From assembly GCF_024713945.1 (NCBI RefSeq), contig NC_134683.1, positions 3,163,501-3,227,500 on the forward strand: DNA of 64,000 bases, given 5' to 3'. This DNA comes from Dermatophagoides farinae. Its lineage: Eukaryota > Arthropoda > Arachnida > Sarcoptiformes > Pyroglyphidae. Positions 13,964 to 28,210 of the stretch are shown in pieces. The notes under the pieces are model-generated. The model was given only the letters and a program-made list of their open reading frames with translations, was not told the DNA's origin and searched no databases. Position numbers and translations under genes: made by a program. Numbering within the stretch: the first letter of the stretch is position 1; the number at the start of each line of letters is the position of its first letter.

Positions 13964-16607
13964 CATCATCTACAGATCTTTACCTATGAAAAGAAGCACG
14001 TCTTTTTTTTAAAAAAATTTTCTCTACAAAAAAAGTCGTTATTTTGTGTGTGTGTATGTACGAGTGAGTTTAAACTTTTCTTATAACAAGAATCCGTCCA
14101 GATGATCATCATCGTCATCATCGTCGTCGTCGTCCACACACACACATTTAATGAAAGAAAGAAAGAAAAAAAAAATGAAAAGAAATTTTGTTTGATTTAT
14201 GATCAAAGAACCAAAAAAAAAAGAAAAAAAAAGAAAATTAGCTCAAAAACAACAACAGGAAAACAAAAAAACGAAACGAAACGAAAGATTAACGAAAGAG
14301 GGAGAAAAAATAAGATCAAAAGTCAAAAATAGCAGCAGCAGCAGCAACAAGAAATTTGAGCTTTACGGCTTTTTTTATCGATAACTAACAACAACAAAAA
14401 TGAAAAAAAAAAAATTCTCGATCACGAACAAGGTGTTATTGGAAGGAGGAATCTATGCATGTGTGTGTGTGTGTGTGTGTGTATTTGGTTCGTGTATCGT
14501 TCGGACCATCTGCCTTATGGCCATACCATGGTTTGGATTACATTAATTAATTCAAATACACCATTTTGATATACAACACATCGAACAACAACAACAACAA
14601 CAAATAATCGACATACGAAAACTAATGATCAAAGATCATTCACACACACACACACACGCACACGGAGATATCAGATTGGGATCAATGTAGAACAAAACAA
14701 AACAAAACAAAAAAAAATTTTAAACGATAATTTTCTGGATCACCAACAACAATGATAATGATAATAGTGAAATCTCACATTTCATTTTAGAATTTTTTTT
14801 TGTTTTTTTTGCAGAATAGAATTTTATATGAACAAAATGAAAAATTTTCCAAATTCTAATCATATACGGCAAATGACAAGCCGTTTAAAAACATATATAT
14901 ATTAATAATACAATGAAAATGAAAATTATCCGCTTTTTGTGTGTTGTAATCAATCACATCGACACTAGGAGAAAAAAAAAATTTGCTGCTTGCCATCCAT
15001 CCATTTCAGCCACACACACACACACACACACACGGAGAGAATTGAGAATAATTCACAGTTTGCATTATACCCGTTTTTGTTCATTGTTTTTTATTTTTTA
15101 TTCACAAAACCACGATTGCTGTCAGTGACATTTTCTGGATTCTGATGATGATGACGATGATTACGGCGACTACAAAAAGTCAACCAGAATTTACAAAATG
15201 AACAAATGAACAAAGAATATGTATATACATGGATTATATGTTCATGATTATTATATGATGACCAATGATGTAATTTTCTAATCAAAGCAAAGCAAAACCA
15301 AAAAAACAAACCATCTAAAATTATCATGAAAATCAATTTTCGCATCAAACAAAACAAAAAAAAAACACATCAATATCGATATGATCTGATGTTGATCTCG
15401 AAACAAACATCAAATCAAAAATTATTCGTTTGTCGAATATTTATTATTATTATTGAAATGATATCACATACACACACAGAGAGAACAAATCAATTGTCCT
15501 GTCAATATCAATGTGTGTGTGTGTTCAGTGTGAATCGTTCATTTTTTTTTCTCTGATTCGATTCGATTCGATTCTCGATAATATTGCATGTCATCATCAT
15601 CATCATCATCATGCATCATGCATGCGTTCATCATTTTTCAATTTTTAAAAAAAATTGAAACAAACAAAACGTATAATTAAAACAAAAAACAAAACAAAAA
15701 AAAATTTTTTTGAAAAATTCAACCATTCAAAACTGAATGTAACAGTTAGTTATATACATTATGCATATACTGATGTGTAGATTTATCGATTCGATTCATT
15801 TTTTTCTTCTTCTTCTCCTCTTGTTGTTTTTTTTTGCTTTAGTCGGACCTGTTATATATTTTTTTTGCTTTGTTGTTTTGATTTTTTTTCTCTATTTCGA
15901 CCTGTCAAATAAATTTTTGTTGTTGTTGTTGTTGTTGTTGCCTTGATTGTTAGGCTTGTTGGTCTTTTTAATTAATTGATTCTTTCATTTTTTTTCACTT
16001 CAGGGCCAATTAAGAGTCCTGGTTGTTGTTGTTGTTGTTAGTGTCCAGTGTTAAGTATGTGTGTGAAATCGAAACAAAAATGTTCAATGTTCAATGCATG
16101 CATGCATTTAGTTCAGAATCGAATTTTTTTTTATTTTATTTTTGGCGTTCATCATCATCATCATCATTATAAATGATACTTTGTAGTTCTTCTTCTTCGG
16201 TTGTTGTTGTTATTTTTGACAATAAAATTACAGCGCCAATCACATACACACACACACAAACAACTTACATCGACTACATGTCTAATAGATGATGATGATC
16301 AATATATATCGATATAGAGAAATTATTACGGAAAAAAATAAAAACTTTTAATTTGGAAATTTGAAACACAAGAATTCTGTTGTTGTTTTTTTGGAATTCA
16401 TCAGTTGTTGTTGATATTTGAAACATTGGAATTTCGTTTTTCTTCTTCTTTCCAATATACCAGAATCAATCAAAGATAATCAATCATAATCATCATCATC
16501 AATACATCATCGTGATTGATTCGTAGTTGAATATCGAATTTCAATTTTTTGTTGTTGTTGTTGTTGTTTTCATCGAATTCAAGAATGAAAAAACAAAAAA
16601 AAACCAA

Positions 16608-16634
16608 AATCAACAACAACAACAACAACAACAA
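16608..16634. repeat. (CAA)n trinucleotide repeat
   Basis: About nine CAA/ACA units, preceded at 16551-16567 by GTT repeats on the same strand. The two tracts are complementary and could form a short hairpin. CAA/GTT is the second common trinucleotide unit in this window. Confidence 0.85.
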
Positions 16635-19600
16635 GGTCCAATAAAATAAAACATTTTCACATAGAAAAAAAAATCCCAAAATTTCACATTTATTCATCAT
16701 GATTTAATGACGATGATGATGATGATGATGATCATAATAATTTTATTAATGAAATCCATCTTTATGATTCATAATAATTCATACAAATTAAAAACCATTA
16801 TCATTCATTCATACATACATTCAGTAGGTATAAACACGATATGAATCGTGAGCATCACCATCACTATCACCATCTTCATGAATCGTGTTTATGCTGTTTT
16901 CTGTCTCACTCTCTTTGTGCATCTTTGTGCAAGTAATTTGAGAATTATGAGCGAACAAGTTAGCCATTTAATTACTTCTGATGATGATGATGATGATGAT
17001 GATATTTTTCATTGATAATGATGATGTTATAAAAAAGTTGTATTGAAAATTTTTTTTCTCATTTCAAGGCTAAGGCATTAACAACAACATTGCCGACGCC
17101 GCCGTTGCCGCTGTTAATCTTTTTTTTTTAAATTTGCTAACAAGACTTTGTTATGGTTGTTGTTGTTGTTATTAAAATGTATTTATAAATGTGTCAAGTA
17201 TACACATCACACACACACACACACACACACAATACCTGAGTGTAAAACAGATTGTTGTTTTTTTTTGGATCACGATTTTTTTTTGTTTTGTTTTGTTTTG
17301 TTTTTCTAACTATTTAACAGTTTTTATTTATACAGATTTTTCATTCATTTGATAATCATCATCATCGATTGATCGATGATCATCATCCTTATACATACAT
17401 CATAATGATGATGATGATGATGATGATGTATCTTCATCCGCAATGAACCACTGTGGATCCAATTTTTTTTTGCTGCATCATTAACAAATGAATGAATGTT
17501 TCGATCATCATCATCATCATGATGATGATGATGGTGAACAAAAAAAGAAATGAAATGGGCGCCCATCGAAATAACAAAAAAAAAACTTGATCCATATTTT
17601 CATTCATTCATTCATTCACGAGTATCTTTCTTTTCGGTCATCATCAAAGCCTAGAATTAAATTTTTTCTTATTTTTTTTTTTGGCGTCAATTTTAACACA
17701 TCTAGAACATCAAACACAAGTTTGGGCAGACACATTTGGATTCATCATCATCATCATATATATAATTGACAGGATCATATTTATAATATAATTGAATATT
17801 TCAGATAAATCAGTGAAAAACACCAAACATACCATCTGTACAATCGAACTAGCCATCATATTTTGATCTGGATTTTTTTTTTTTGCTATATTTTCAGATC
17901 GACAGGTCGTCGTCGTCGTTGTTGTTGTTGTTGTTGCTGTCGATTTTGATATCTTTTTTTTCTTATTGTTGTTGTTATTGTTGTTGTTGGATCCCAAATT
18001 ATTTGATTGACACAAAATATCACACTGACACTAATGATTGAATGAATGAATAAAACGCCCAACGGATTGGATTTTTTTTTTCGTATTCAAATGATTCAAT
18101 GGCACGCCTACACATACGCACACACACACACACACACAGAAAAACAATTTTAACAAACAAAAAAAAAATCAATTTTCAATATGCGGATGTCATGAATGAA
18201 TTTATGTCATATTTGAATACAAACAAATAAACAAACAACGAGAAAAAACTGGAACCCATTGATGAATTGAAATGTGATGATGATGATTCTTCTGATGATG
18301 ATCAAAACAAAACAAAACAAAACAAACAAAAAATATTGAAATGAGATCTTGTCCAATCAAAACAAAACAAAACAAACAAAACAAAAAAAATCAAATCAAA
18401 AATTTATTAAAAACACAAAAAACAATGACAGTAGCCATAGACAAAAAAAAACACAAATATAAAGACAAAAAGACTTGTCATTCAAAGAAAAAAAAATAAT
18501 AATAAAAATATCGAATACAATGACAAATGGACACAAAAATGGAAATATAAACGTGCACACACTCGCACACTTACACACAATAAAGATACGGGGTCGTTAT
18601 TTCACTCTATGTAGTTTTTTTTATATATATGTTGGTCGTCAATGATGATGATGATGGTGATGGCGATGATGGTCACTCTCAATCAAGTTACAATCAATGA
18701 ATGAGAATTTTTTTTTCTTGAATCCCACACAAAACACAAACGCACGCAATGTGAGATTGCTCTGCACACACACACAAACATGAACATGTTGAACACACCA
18801 AAGGTTTTCAAAATGTGGTTCCGCCTTTATTTGATCGGTTACGGCCTACTTTTAGTTTATTTACACGCTAGTTTTTCTGCCTCTTTTTTCACTTTGATGG
18901 AAAAAAATTTTTTTGGATTGTTTTTTTTTTTTTTTTTTGGTTTCGTTCTGCAATTCTTCTGTGTCTGTGTATTATTTATTATTATTATTCTCCATAATAT
19001 TCACTTTCACGCACACAGATTGATGTGTGTGTGTGTGTGGAAGTTGAAAAAGGAAAAAAAGTTTTTTTTCTTCTTTCAATTCATCATCATCATCTGACAT
19101 CATCAGAGGACAACCCCATTTTTTTGTTTGTTTGTTTGTGTTACACGTGCGCGGGCGCGTGTATCATTTCATTAGAATGAATTTCACTTTTTTTTTGGGC
19201 GTCTTCTCATAGAGCATGCGTATGATGAAAAAGAAAAAAATTTTTTTCGTTTGATTCTTGATTTTGATCATCATCAGAATTGCTAAAAGTATATATGGCA
19301 CTTTAGTAGCCCATGAAAATAATTCGAGTGGACCTCTCTCTCTCTCTGTCTATTGTTTGGGAGTGGGGATGAAAAGCGAGTGGGTGATAGAATCAGGAAA
19401 AAAAATTTCCCACCACCACCACCACCATTCATTCTAATTGGTTGATGATGATCAAAATCGATTGCGTGTGATATGATTCGTCATCATCATCATCATCGAA
19501 ATCGACATCGAAATCGACATTCGGAAATTATATTTTCACGAATGATATATTAAAGAATGTAAAAAAAAGGATTCAATTAGGACACTCGAAATTGTCGAGA

Positions 19601-22600
19601 CATCAATGTATTTCGATGTGCATTTGTGTGTGTGTGTGTGTATGAAAACCTCCATTCTTTTACACTCTGGGCATTGATTCGTTTTGATTTAAATGATCAA
19701 AATCCATTGACATGTTCCGTATCCGCCTACTTGTTTTGTTTTGTTTTGTTTTTTTTTTATTATTTCTTTGCTTCATTCTTCTTACATAGTTCTAGGTTGG
19801 TTTTTTTTCGGATCAATATTTTCAATGGAAAGCGAAAAATTTTTTTTTTCTTTCTCCCATATATAGCAGCAGCAGCGACAGCAGCACCATTTGACGAATA
19901 TACATCGTATTTTGTCCGTTTTTTTCTTCACCATTTTCTGCTTTCTGCATTCATCGGTCGGGTGTTAGGATGGATCACCATCAGCAGCAATAACAACAAC
20001 AACAACAAAAACAGCATCAAACAAAACAAAAAAAAACGTCTGGTTATGACGTTATCCACCACCAAAGCATCAGGCTCAAACAATTGTTCGTATATACGGT
20101 TCAATTCACCATTAAATCATATCACCAGACCGTATTCATCCATTCCAATGGAATGGAAACCATTTTTTTTTGTTGCATACGCGATATGCAAATGAGCAAC
20201 CAATGAAAAAAAAAATGAACTAGAATTGTATATTGAAAGCATCTTTTATAATGGAATATTCAAATATTCACGATTTTTTTTTTTCAATTTAACCATTTTT
20301 TTTGCAGTTAATTAATTTCCTCTTGCTAATGATAACGATGATTTTTTTTTGTTCCAATGAGTCATATGATTTGTAGGGGAAAAAAACTCCATGTGCAACA
20401 GCAACAAAAAAATACAAAAAAAAATTGCGTGACAATCCAGGAATTATTATCACCGGAATTTGAAACTTGAATTCGAAATTCGATCCATTGTGTATAGTGG
20501 AAAGAAAATCTTTATTGAAATGAAATAAGATCATCATCAATGATGTGATTACGAAGGAGTATTCAGCAGCAGCAGCAAAAGTTTTTTTATTCCATCTCCA
20601 AACAATCGAATATGATGACAATAACTCGAGCAACAACAATACACACACACACACACAAATCTTATGGCGAAGATTATAGAATACCAAAAAAAAAAATGCC
20701 ATGGCAATTGAAACGTTTTTTTTGTCTACTTTTAATATAGAGGTTATTACTTTACACACAACATGAATCACAAGGCATCGCAACAACAACAACAACAACA
20801 ACAAAACGAATGGAAAACAACGACAACAACAACAACAAAAGATAAAGATAAAATAAATAAATAAAGAAAGAAAAAAAAAACTCAAGACTTTCAAAGAAAA
20901 TCTTCATCATCGACAATTTTCGGGCTCAGAAGTAAAATAAAAAAAAAAAAAAATAAAACAAACTTCGACACGCCTAATTTGGCTGATTAATTGTAGCCTT
21001 TTTATCCATCATCATCATCGTGTGTTTTTTTCGTTTCATTCTTTCATTCTTGGTCAATTGAAAAAGCTTTGAGTGTGTGTGTATGAGTGTATGTCATGTT
21101 ATTATTTAGGCTTCTCTTTAATTTCCGCCCCATCATCATTGACTTTTACCCCATTGATGCTGTTTGTTTATTTGTTTGTTGTCGATGATTTTATTTCATT
21201 TTCTGTTGTTGAATTGTTTGAACAGAACTATTTCTACACACACACACACACACAAACAGCGGATGTATTAAGGTAAATAAACGAATTTAGGCAAACGAAA
21301 CAAAACGAAAAAAAAAATAGCTTGGCACCTGAGATTTTCTTATGAATTGGAAATGAATTTTTTTTTCGCTTTTTAAAATGTTATGAATTTTTTTTTCGTT
21401 GTTGTTCTTCTTCAAGAAAGTAAAAAAAAACACACACACACGGTTCCAGTATAATTATATGGTCCATATGATTGTATAAGTAGTAATGGTGTGAGTGTGT
21501 GTGTGTGTGTGATTTTAATGAAAATAAATAGATAAATTGATTGTTTCAAATGAATGAATGAATAAATGAATGGTCGAATTTTAATTAGGTAATAAACACA
21601 CCATCATTATTATTGTTATCGATTTATGATTTACGATGATTTATAATTATTATTAAAAAAAACTAATAATTTTTTTAACACCACCACCACAACCACCACC
21701 ATCACCACCATTATTAATAATAGTAATAACTCTTTTCTGATTGAATGAATGATCAGATGAATGGTCAATGGAAATTTTCTTTTTTTTTTTTTTTTTACTT
21801 TTCGTCTGGCCATTTTCATTGGCCACAATTATCACCTCGACAATGTAGACAGTGTGTGTGTGTGTGTTTGATGAATTGTCTGATGATTGAAAAGTTTTTT
21901 TTTCTTTGAAAAAAAACATCATCGATTGTGATTTTTATTGGTCAATTTTTTTTCAAAAAGTAAAAAAAAAATTCAAATTCTACATGATTCTTATCAAATT
22001 GAATGAACAATCGATTGACAAGGCAATTGATTTTCTATGTATGATGTTGATGTTGTTTTACAATCAATTAACAATTATCAAATAATGATGATTGAACAAC
22101 CACAAACACAACGTTCGATTTGTTGTTATCGAATGATGACAAGAAATAATTTGTCAGTCAAAAAAAAAAAGAAAAAACAAATAAAATAAGGGTCGTGTGC
22201 CATAGCCAATATATATTGAATTATTTTGTTCGTTTTGTTTCATCAAACAAATTGAATTTGAACGAATAAAACAACAACAACAACAACAACAACAATAATG
22301 ATTCAATGATGATGATGATGATGATGATGACAGGCAACAATCACATCTCAAACAAAACCAAAAAATGAAACGAAACGAAAAAATTTTTTTTTTTTTGATT
22401 TTTCTGGTAATGACTTTTCTGGCTATGTCAAAACAACAGAAAATGATTATTGTTATCATCCATAAAAATCCACCAATTGGACACACGACCTGATGACGTG
22501 TGTGTGATGATGATGACAGGCAGTATTCATTCATATTCTGTATTCACCAATGTGTGTTTGTGTGTGTGTGTTAACAATAATTTTCCATTTTCGATTTTTT

Positions 22601-23595
22601 TTTGCCATTTCAAATCAGGGAAAAAATCCAATTCGAAATACATCCGCTAGATCTATGTATCAATTCAATACATCAACACATTCATTTGTCATTTCATTCG
22701 ATCAATAGATCGATTCAAAATGAAGAAGAAGAAAGAGAACCAAGTAACAAATATTCAAAGGCGTGAAGGAGAAAAAAAAATTTTTTTTTAAATTGATTCA
22801 GCCCATTATCATCATGATCATCCATATGGGATAGTCGCCCACCACACATGAAAACCATGCATAACAAATATCAAATAGATAATGAATGATAATGGCCCCC
22901 AAAAATGATAATCATCATCATCATCATCATGATAAAATGACGCTTCCAAGTATCACACACACACACACATACACAGTGATGGAAAAAACCAAACCTGCAA
23001 ATAAGAGAAAAATGGAAATGTGAAACAAAAAAAAAAAATTCAGAGAATTGGAAAACATACACACACACACACACATTTATCCAGATAATTGATGATGATA
23101 TCTTCTGATTATTGTTACTATTGCTGTTGTTATTTGGAATTTTGATTTGAAATTTTTTTTTTCATTTCATTTCATTTCATTTTGAAAATAAAAAAAAAAT
23201 TCAATCGACTATATATTTGCAATGTTTAGAATTCGAAAGATTAGCTCATCTTTTTTTTGCAGTTTGTTTTTTTTAAACCGATAATTGGCCTAATTGATCA
23301 ACAGAAAACATCTGAATTCACATTATATGAACAGAACATGAATGAAAAAAATGTTATCTAATATCAAATATCCACACACACACAGGGAGAGAAGAAAAAA
23401 ATTTTCAAACCATCCTTAATGTCGATAATTGTAGCTTCGGATAATTTTTTTTTTTTGAAACTTTGAAGCTGACCAATTGATATGATAATTCACACACACA
23501 CACCATACACATAAAGACAGTGAATATAAGATGATTTTCAAAATTATCATCATCATCATCATCATCATTTGTACATTGCCCTGTGTTGTGGTACA

Positions 23596-23626
<31 letters not shown>

Positions 23627-24586
23627 CCGCAAATCGCCTTAAGCATTTAAAGATTATTAAAGATTCGATTTTTTTTTTATAAGTAAATTGATGATGATTA
23701 TGATGAATAAAAGTGATTTATGAATTATGATGACTATTACTACTACTACCACTACTAATGATGCTAATACCACCATCAATTTAATAACCAATATGGGTAG
23801 AATAATTTTTCAAAATTCGATTGATTTATAAGCCGAGCCTTTTTTTTCTTGAATTCTTGTGTGAACCACAAGTTTGTTTGTTTGTTTGGTTCAGAGAGAT
23901 GTAAACACGGGGAAAAAAACGAATCAGATTTTTGTTGTTTCTTTTTGAAAATTTTTCAAAAGTCAAAATTTTTTTTTTCGTTTTGAATTTCATGTGAAAA
24001 ATGATTTCAGATATTTTTTTCTCTTACTTGGGTTTGAAATAATTATTTTTTTGTTTTGTTTTTCGTTTCATTATCATATTTTGGTACGTGTTTTTTTTCA
24101 AACAAACGAAAAACGAATGAAATCGACTAATTAACCCGATCAATGGGGTTCTTGTTGTGTTCGTTGTTGTTGTTGTTGTTATAAGCAGGACAATTATTTT
24201 GGGATTTATTTCATTTATATAGAGGAAAAAAACCGACCTGAAGATGAACAAAAAAAAAAAAACAAAAATCAAACGCGGCTTTTTGATGACTTTGATTCAG
24301 ACCGTTGGTGGCGGTGGTGATAGTGGTGGTGGACCACATGATGATGTTTAAAAAAAATTGATTGGACCAAGTTTTCCACTTTTTTCAACAACAAAAATCA
24401 ATAATTGGGCCCCACAATTGACCTTCATCATCATCATCATCATCATCATAATCATTAAACATAACCCTTCTTTTCACAAGTTTGAAGCGTTGATTTATTT
24501 ATTCTGTTCATGGTAAAAAAAAAACAAATCAAAATGAAAAACGAAAGTTCGGTCTTGTCAGTTTCATTGTGGACGCTCAGAGCAGC

Positions 24587-24606
24587 GGCCGCCGCCGCCG
24601 CCGCCA
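24587..24606. repeat. (GCC)n tract with NotI site, rare GC-rich spot
   Basis: Six to seven GCC/CCG units joined to GCGGCCGC inside a strongly A+T-rich region. CpG-rich patches are exceptional here; a weaker one is near 17090-17115. No open frame with domain character covers it. Confidence 0.85.
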
Positions 24607-27600
24607 CTACTATCCATTGACTGACACTGACATGTTTCTGAAATGATTTTCAATCAATTCAGAAAAAAAAGAGGTAAACGAAAAAAAAGACATTAATAAT
24701 CGACTTATTATGGACAACAAAAACAGAATTTGACTTTTTGAATTCGACATACCGACCGACCGACCGACCTAACAGACAGAAAAAAAAATTTAAAAAAAAC
24801 AAAAACAAAATTCGATTCGAATGAGTAAATTAAACAACTTGGAACAATTTGGCCGCAAGGTATGTGTGTGTGTGTGTGTGTCGGCTTTCAGTTGTTGAAA
24901 TTTTGTCCTTGAAACAATTTTAATGTTTCTAGGTCGAATGTGTTTATGGTGGTGTACCAATTGTTTTTCATCGTTTGTTTGTTGGTCGTTTTGTTTGTCA
25001 TTTTGTTTATTTGATTTGATTTGGTTTTTTTTTCTTTGTAAATAGACATTATGGATGTGTGGAAGGAGAAAAAAAAACATATTTATGTTTACCACAAACA
25101 AACAAACACACAAACAAACAAACACACACACACAATTAAATGAATGATGATGAAAATCACATCACAAATCAACAAGAGATATAAAAAAAAACCTAAATAG
25201 ACAAAATGACATCATCATCATCATCAACAATATGGCTATTTTTACAATTAACCTATGTCACGCAAGTTCCATGTACAAATAAACATCATCATCATAAATA
25301 AATATATACAGGTAAATTGTGTTTGTGTGTGCGGTTCCATAGACAATAATCGGTCCTTACCACTATACAATACCAGAAATCAAATGATCAGATTTTAGTC
25401 GTATATAAAAAAAAAAATAGAATTGCCAAGATAATCATGATGATGAACCAAATGAAACACGAAAATTGAACAAATCCATTTTTGTTTTTTGAATGGATTT
25501 ATTGATGTTCTGATAGAATTTTCATTCATTCATTTTTTTCTTTGTTTTGATTAACTGCAATGATGATGATTGTGTTGATTTTAAATCGTTTTTTCTTTCT
25601 TTCTTTCTAATCCAATCTGATGGTAGTAGCAACTTGGTTTTTTTTTGTATTCAATGAACAAATCGGATGTGTTGTTTTTTTTCATTTTTCTGGTCAATCA
25701 TCATTTTTGATATTTGAACGTTTCAATTCATTCCGAAAAAAATGGCCGGCCACCACCAACAAAAAAAAAATTCTTTGCGGTTATGACACGCAAAAAGTTC
25801 ATCAAAAGTTTTTTTTTGGTTATTGTATTTTATGTGGATTTCATCATACGGTTTTGACACTTGATTCTTCTTAATGATCATCTATGATGATGATGAGCTA
25901 TGGCGAATTGCATGCAAAATGGCCACTAAAAAAAAAACAAAATTCCTTTTTTTTATTCTTCGACATTCCAATGATTTTGAATTATTATTATTATTATTAT
26001 TATTATTAACATCATTATGGCCATTTTGGATGTTGATTTGCCGATTTATTGCCGATTAATAATGATAGAAATTCGGATTGGCCATCCATTTTTTCTTGTT
26101 TGTTGATGGTGTGGTGGTTAATAGATCGTTTTTGGTTGGATGGCCAAAAAAAAAGTCTGGATTCTTATGGCCATTATACAGTGCGTCAATAATATATTGC
26201 AACCGAAACGAATTTGAATCAACATTTGGTGAATGCATTCATTCTCTTTGGATTTTATGAGTTTTTTTTTGTTCGATTCATTCATTCATGTATTCTATTC
26301 ACAGTCAGTATATAGGAAAATTGATGATAATTTTATTCAATTTTCAGAATCATCAATGATGAACGAACAAAAAAAAACTTTTCGAAATCAAACAACAACA
26401 ACGACAACGACTACTAATAGAACCATTTGCAGAATAATTGAATCGATCCGGTCTGATTTGTCGATTAACCAAAAAAAAAAAAGAAAAAAAACGACAGATT
26501 TGACAAAATGATCAATCTGGTCATCAAGAGGAACACACATACAAACCAAAAAAAAAAAAAAGAAAAAGAACCAGTGATGATGATGATGATGATGAACAAA
26601 CAAAAATAATCAGCCATTCAATAACAATGTCGTCATTACTATTATTGTCGATTCATTCATGTTCAATATTCTGGTTGGCATGATGGCAACAACAACAACA
26701 AAAACAACAAAAACGGCTGGTATAATTAATGCATTGCAACCATAGAGCTCTGAATGTCATGTCACATTTTTTTTTCTATTATTTCTGTTGACCAGAATAT
26801 TGTCTATTTAACTTTTTTTTTCTCTTCTTGTTCACTTTTCATTTTCATTCTGACCATTGATTTTGTTTTCAATAAACGGAAATCTTTAACGTTTTCATTT
26901 GTTCGATTTAGTTGAAGATTTTTTTGTTTTGTTTCTGTTTCTGGTTTCATTAGTTTCGAAGGCGGTATTATAATATATAAATGGCCATAATAGAGTAATA
27001 ACACTCAACGATGATGATAATGATTAGGGTGGAAAAAAAGTAGCCATATTGTTTCTATTTCTTTGTCTTATTCTTCACTGATGATTATTAGCTTGTTTTT
27101 AATTTTTTTTTTATTTTCGAACGTCAACCCAAAATTCATTCCATTTTTGTTTCGATCATTATCCATCGTGTTTGGTTCCACATTGTTTTTGAATGGGAGA
27201 AAAAAAAACTTAATAGTTCGTTTGAAAGGGATTTCTGGTGGCTAAACATTGACGTTGACTTTTTATCTTTCGGTACATTACCATCATTATCGTCATCATC
27301 GTCATCATCATCATAGTTATCCATATTCCAAGCTCCAGTTAAGTAAAGGGGCCATTTTTTTGAATGTCGCAAAATTAAAGACTTGTAGTATATTGATGAT
27401 GATGGTTGATGGTTGATGGTGGTGGTGGTGGTGGTGGTGCTGCCGAACGGAACGAAATAAAAAAATGTGAACAACAAGTTTTAATTACATACTACGGGTA
27501 AGAACCGTGCCAATTCACGTAGGACACACATGCACATACACACACACACACACACAATCATCGCTTGAAAATAAAAATTTTTTTTTCTACTTACCCGAGA

Positions 27601-28210
27601 ATAATTATAGAGAACGATAACTAACACAAATATGACAATTCATTCATTCATTCAAAAACTCGAATGGTAATGCAACGTTTTTTTTCAAAATGATCAAACA
27701 GCCGAAAATTTGTTCCAAAATACGATTGTTGTCGTTTATTTTACAGCATAAAAAAAAAATTTTTTTTTTTCGTAGCATTTCATGGAAACGAAAAACTAAT
27801 CAATGAAATGGACTAAATGAATGAATGAGTTAGTGAAATTGAAAATGAAATGGAAAAAAACAATGAAACAAACCAAAAAAAACGATCATCATAATGGTAA
27901 TAAGTACATTTTCCAGTAGAATTCCATAGAATTGATCATTTTTTTTCAAATTCACCAATATATATCAGCTTTGATTGTTCGAATCATTCACAATGATAAT
28001 ATGCTGCCACATAGTGGACAAAAATGTAAAATATTCCATTTATCATTGTTAGTTTGTATCGTGAAAGTATACGATGATACTACTATTGTATCAATAATAA
28101 ATCGATCACATGTTGGCCACGAAATCAAATCATCGTTGAATACAGACGAATTTAAAAAAAAAAATTTTAATTTTTTATCAAATTTAAACACTAAAAAAAT
28201 AGCCAAAAAA

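Larger units (their letters stand above)
11637..28210. other. Long non-coding region 5' of the Sp6-9 exon (intron plus intergenic)
   Basis: About 16.5 kb without a supportable coding exon. It must contain at least one intron and the missing 5' exon or exons of the minus-strand Sp6-9 gene, plus the spacer to OLA1. Contents are A/T homopolymers and CAT/ATG, CAA/GTT and CA/TG microsatellites. Open frames here (for example 19626-20195 +, 20289-20894 -) are low-complexity Phe, Leu, Cys or Lys translations and I do not regard them as genes. A minus-strand donor-like CTCG/GGTAAGTAGA lies near 27,588-27,600 but cannot be tied to a coding exon. Confidence 0.55.

Noticed and set aside
16835-16884. Inverted repeat TAAACACGAT ... 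ATCGTGTTTA
   Set aside because: A real 10-bp stem, but with a long loop of CATCAC-type repeats and no terminator or structured-RNA context; short stems like this are expected by chance in such DNA.
19626-20195. 189-codon open frame on the plus strand
   Set aside because: Dominated by Phe, Leu and Asn runs from homopolymers and CAA/GCA repeats; no family resemblance.
20289-20894. 201-codon open frame on the minus strand
   Set aside because: Built from Phe/Leu/Cys runs of T-rich and GTT-rich DNA; no conserved motif or plausible gene context.
27932-28210. N-terminal extension of OLA1 in the same open frame
   Set aside because: No resemblance to the family. The MPPKK start at 28211 matches the known N-terminus and gives the expected length.
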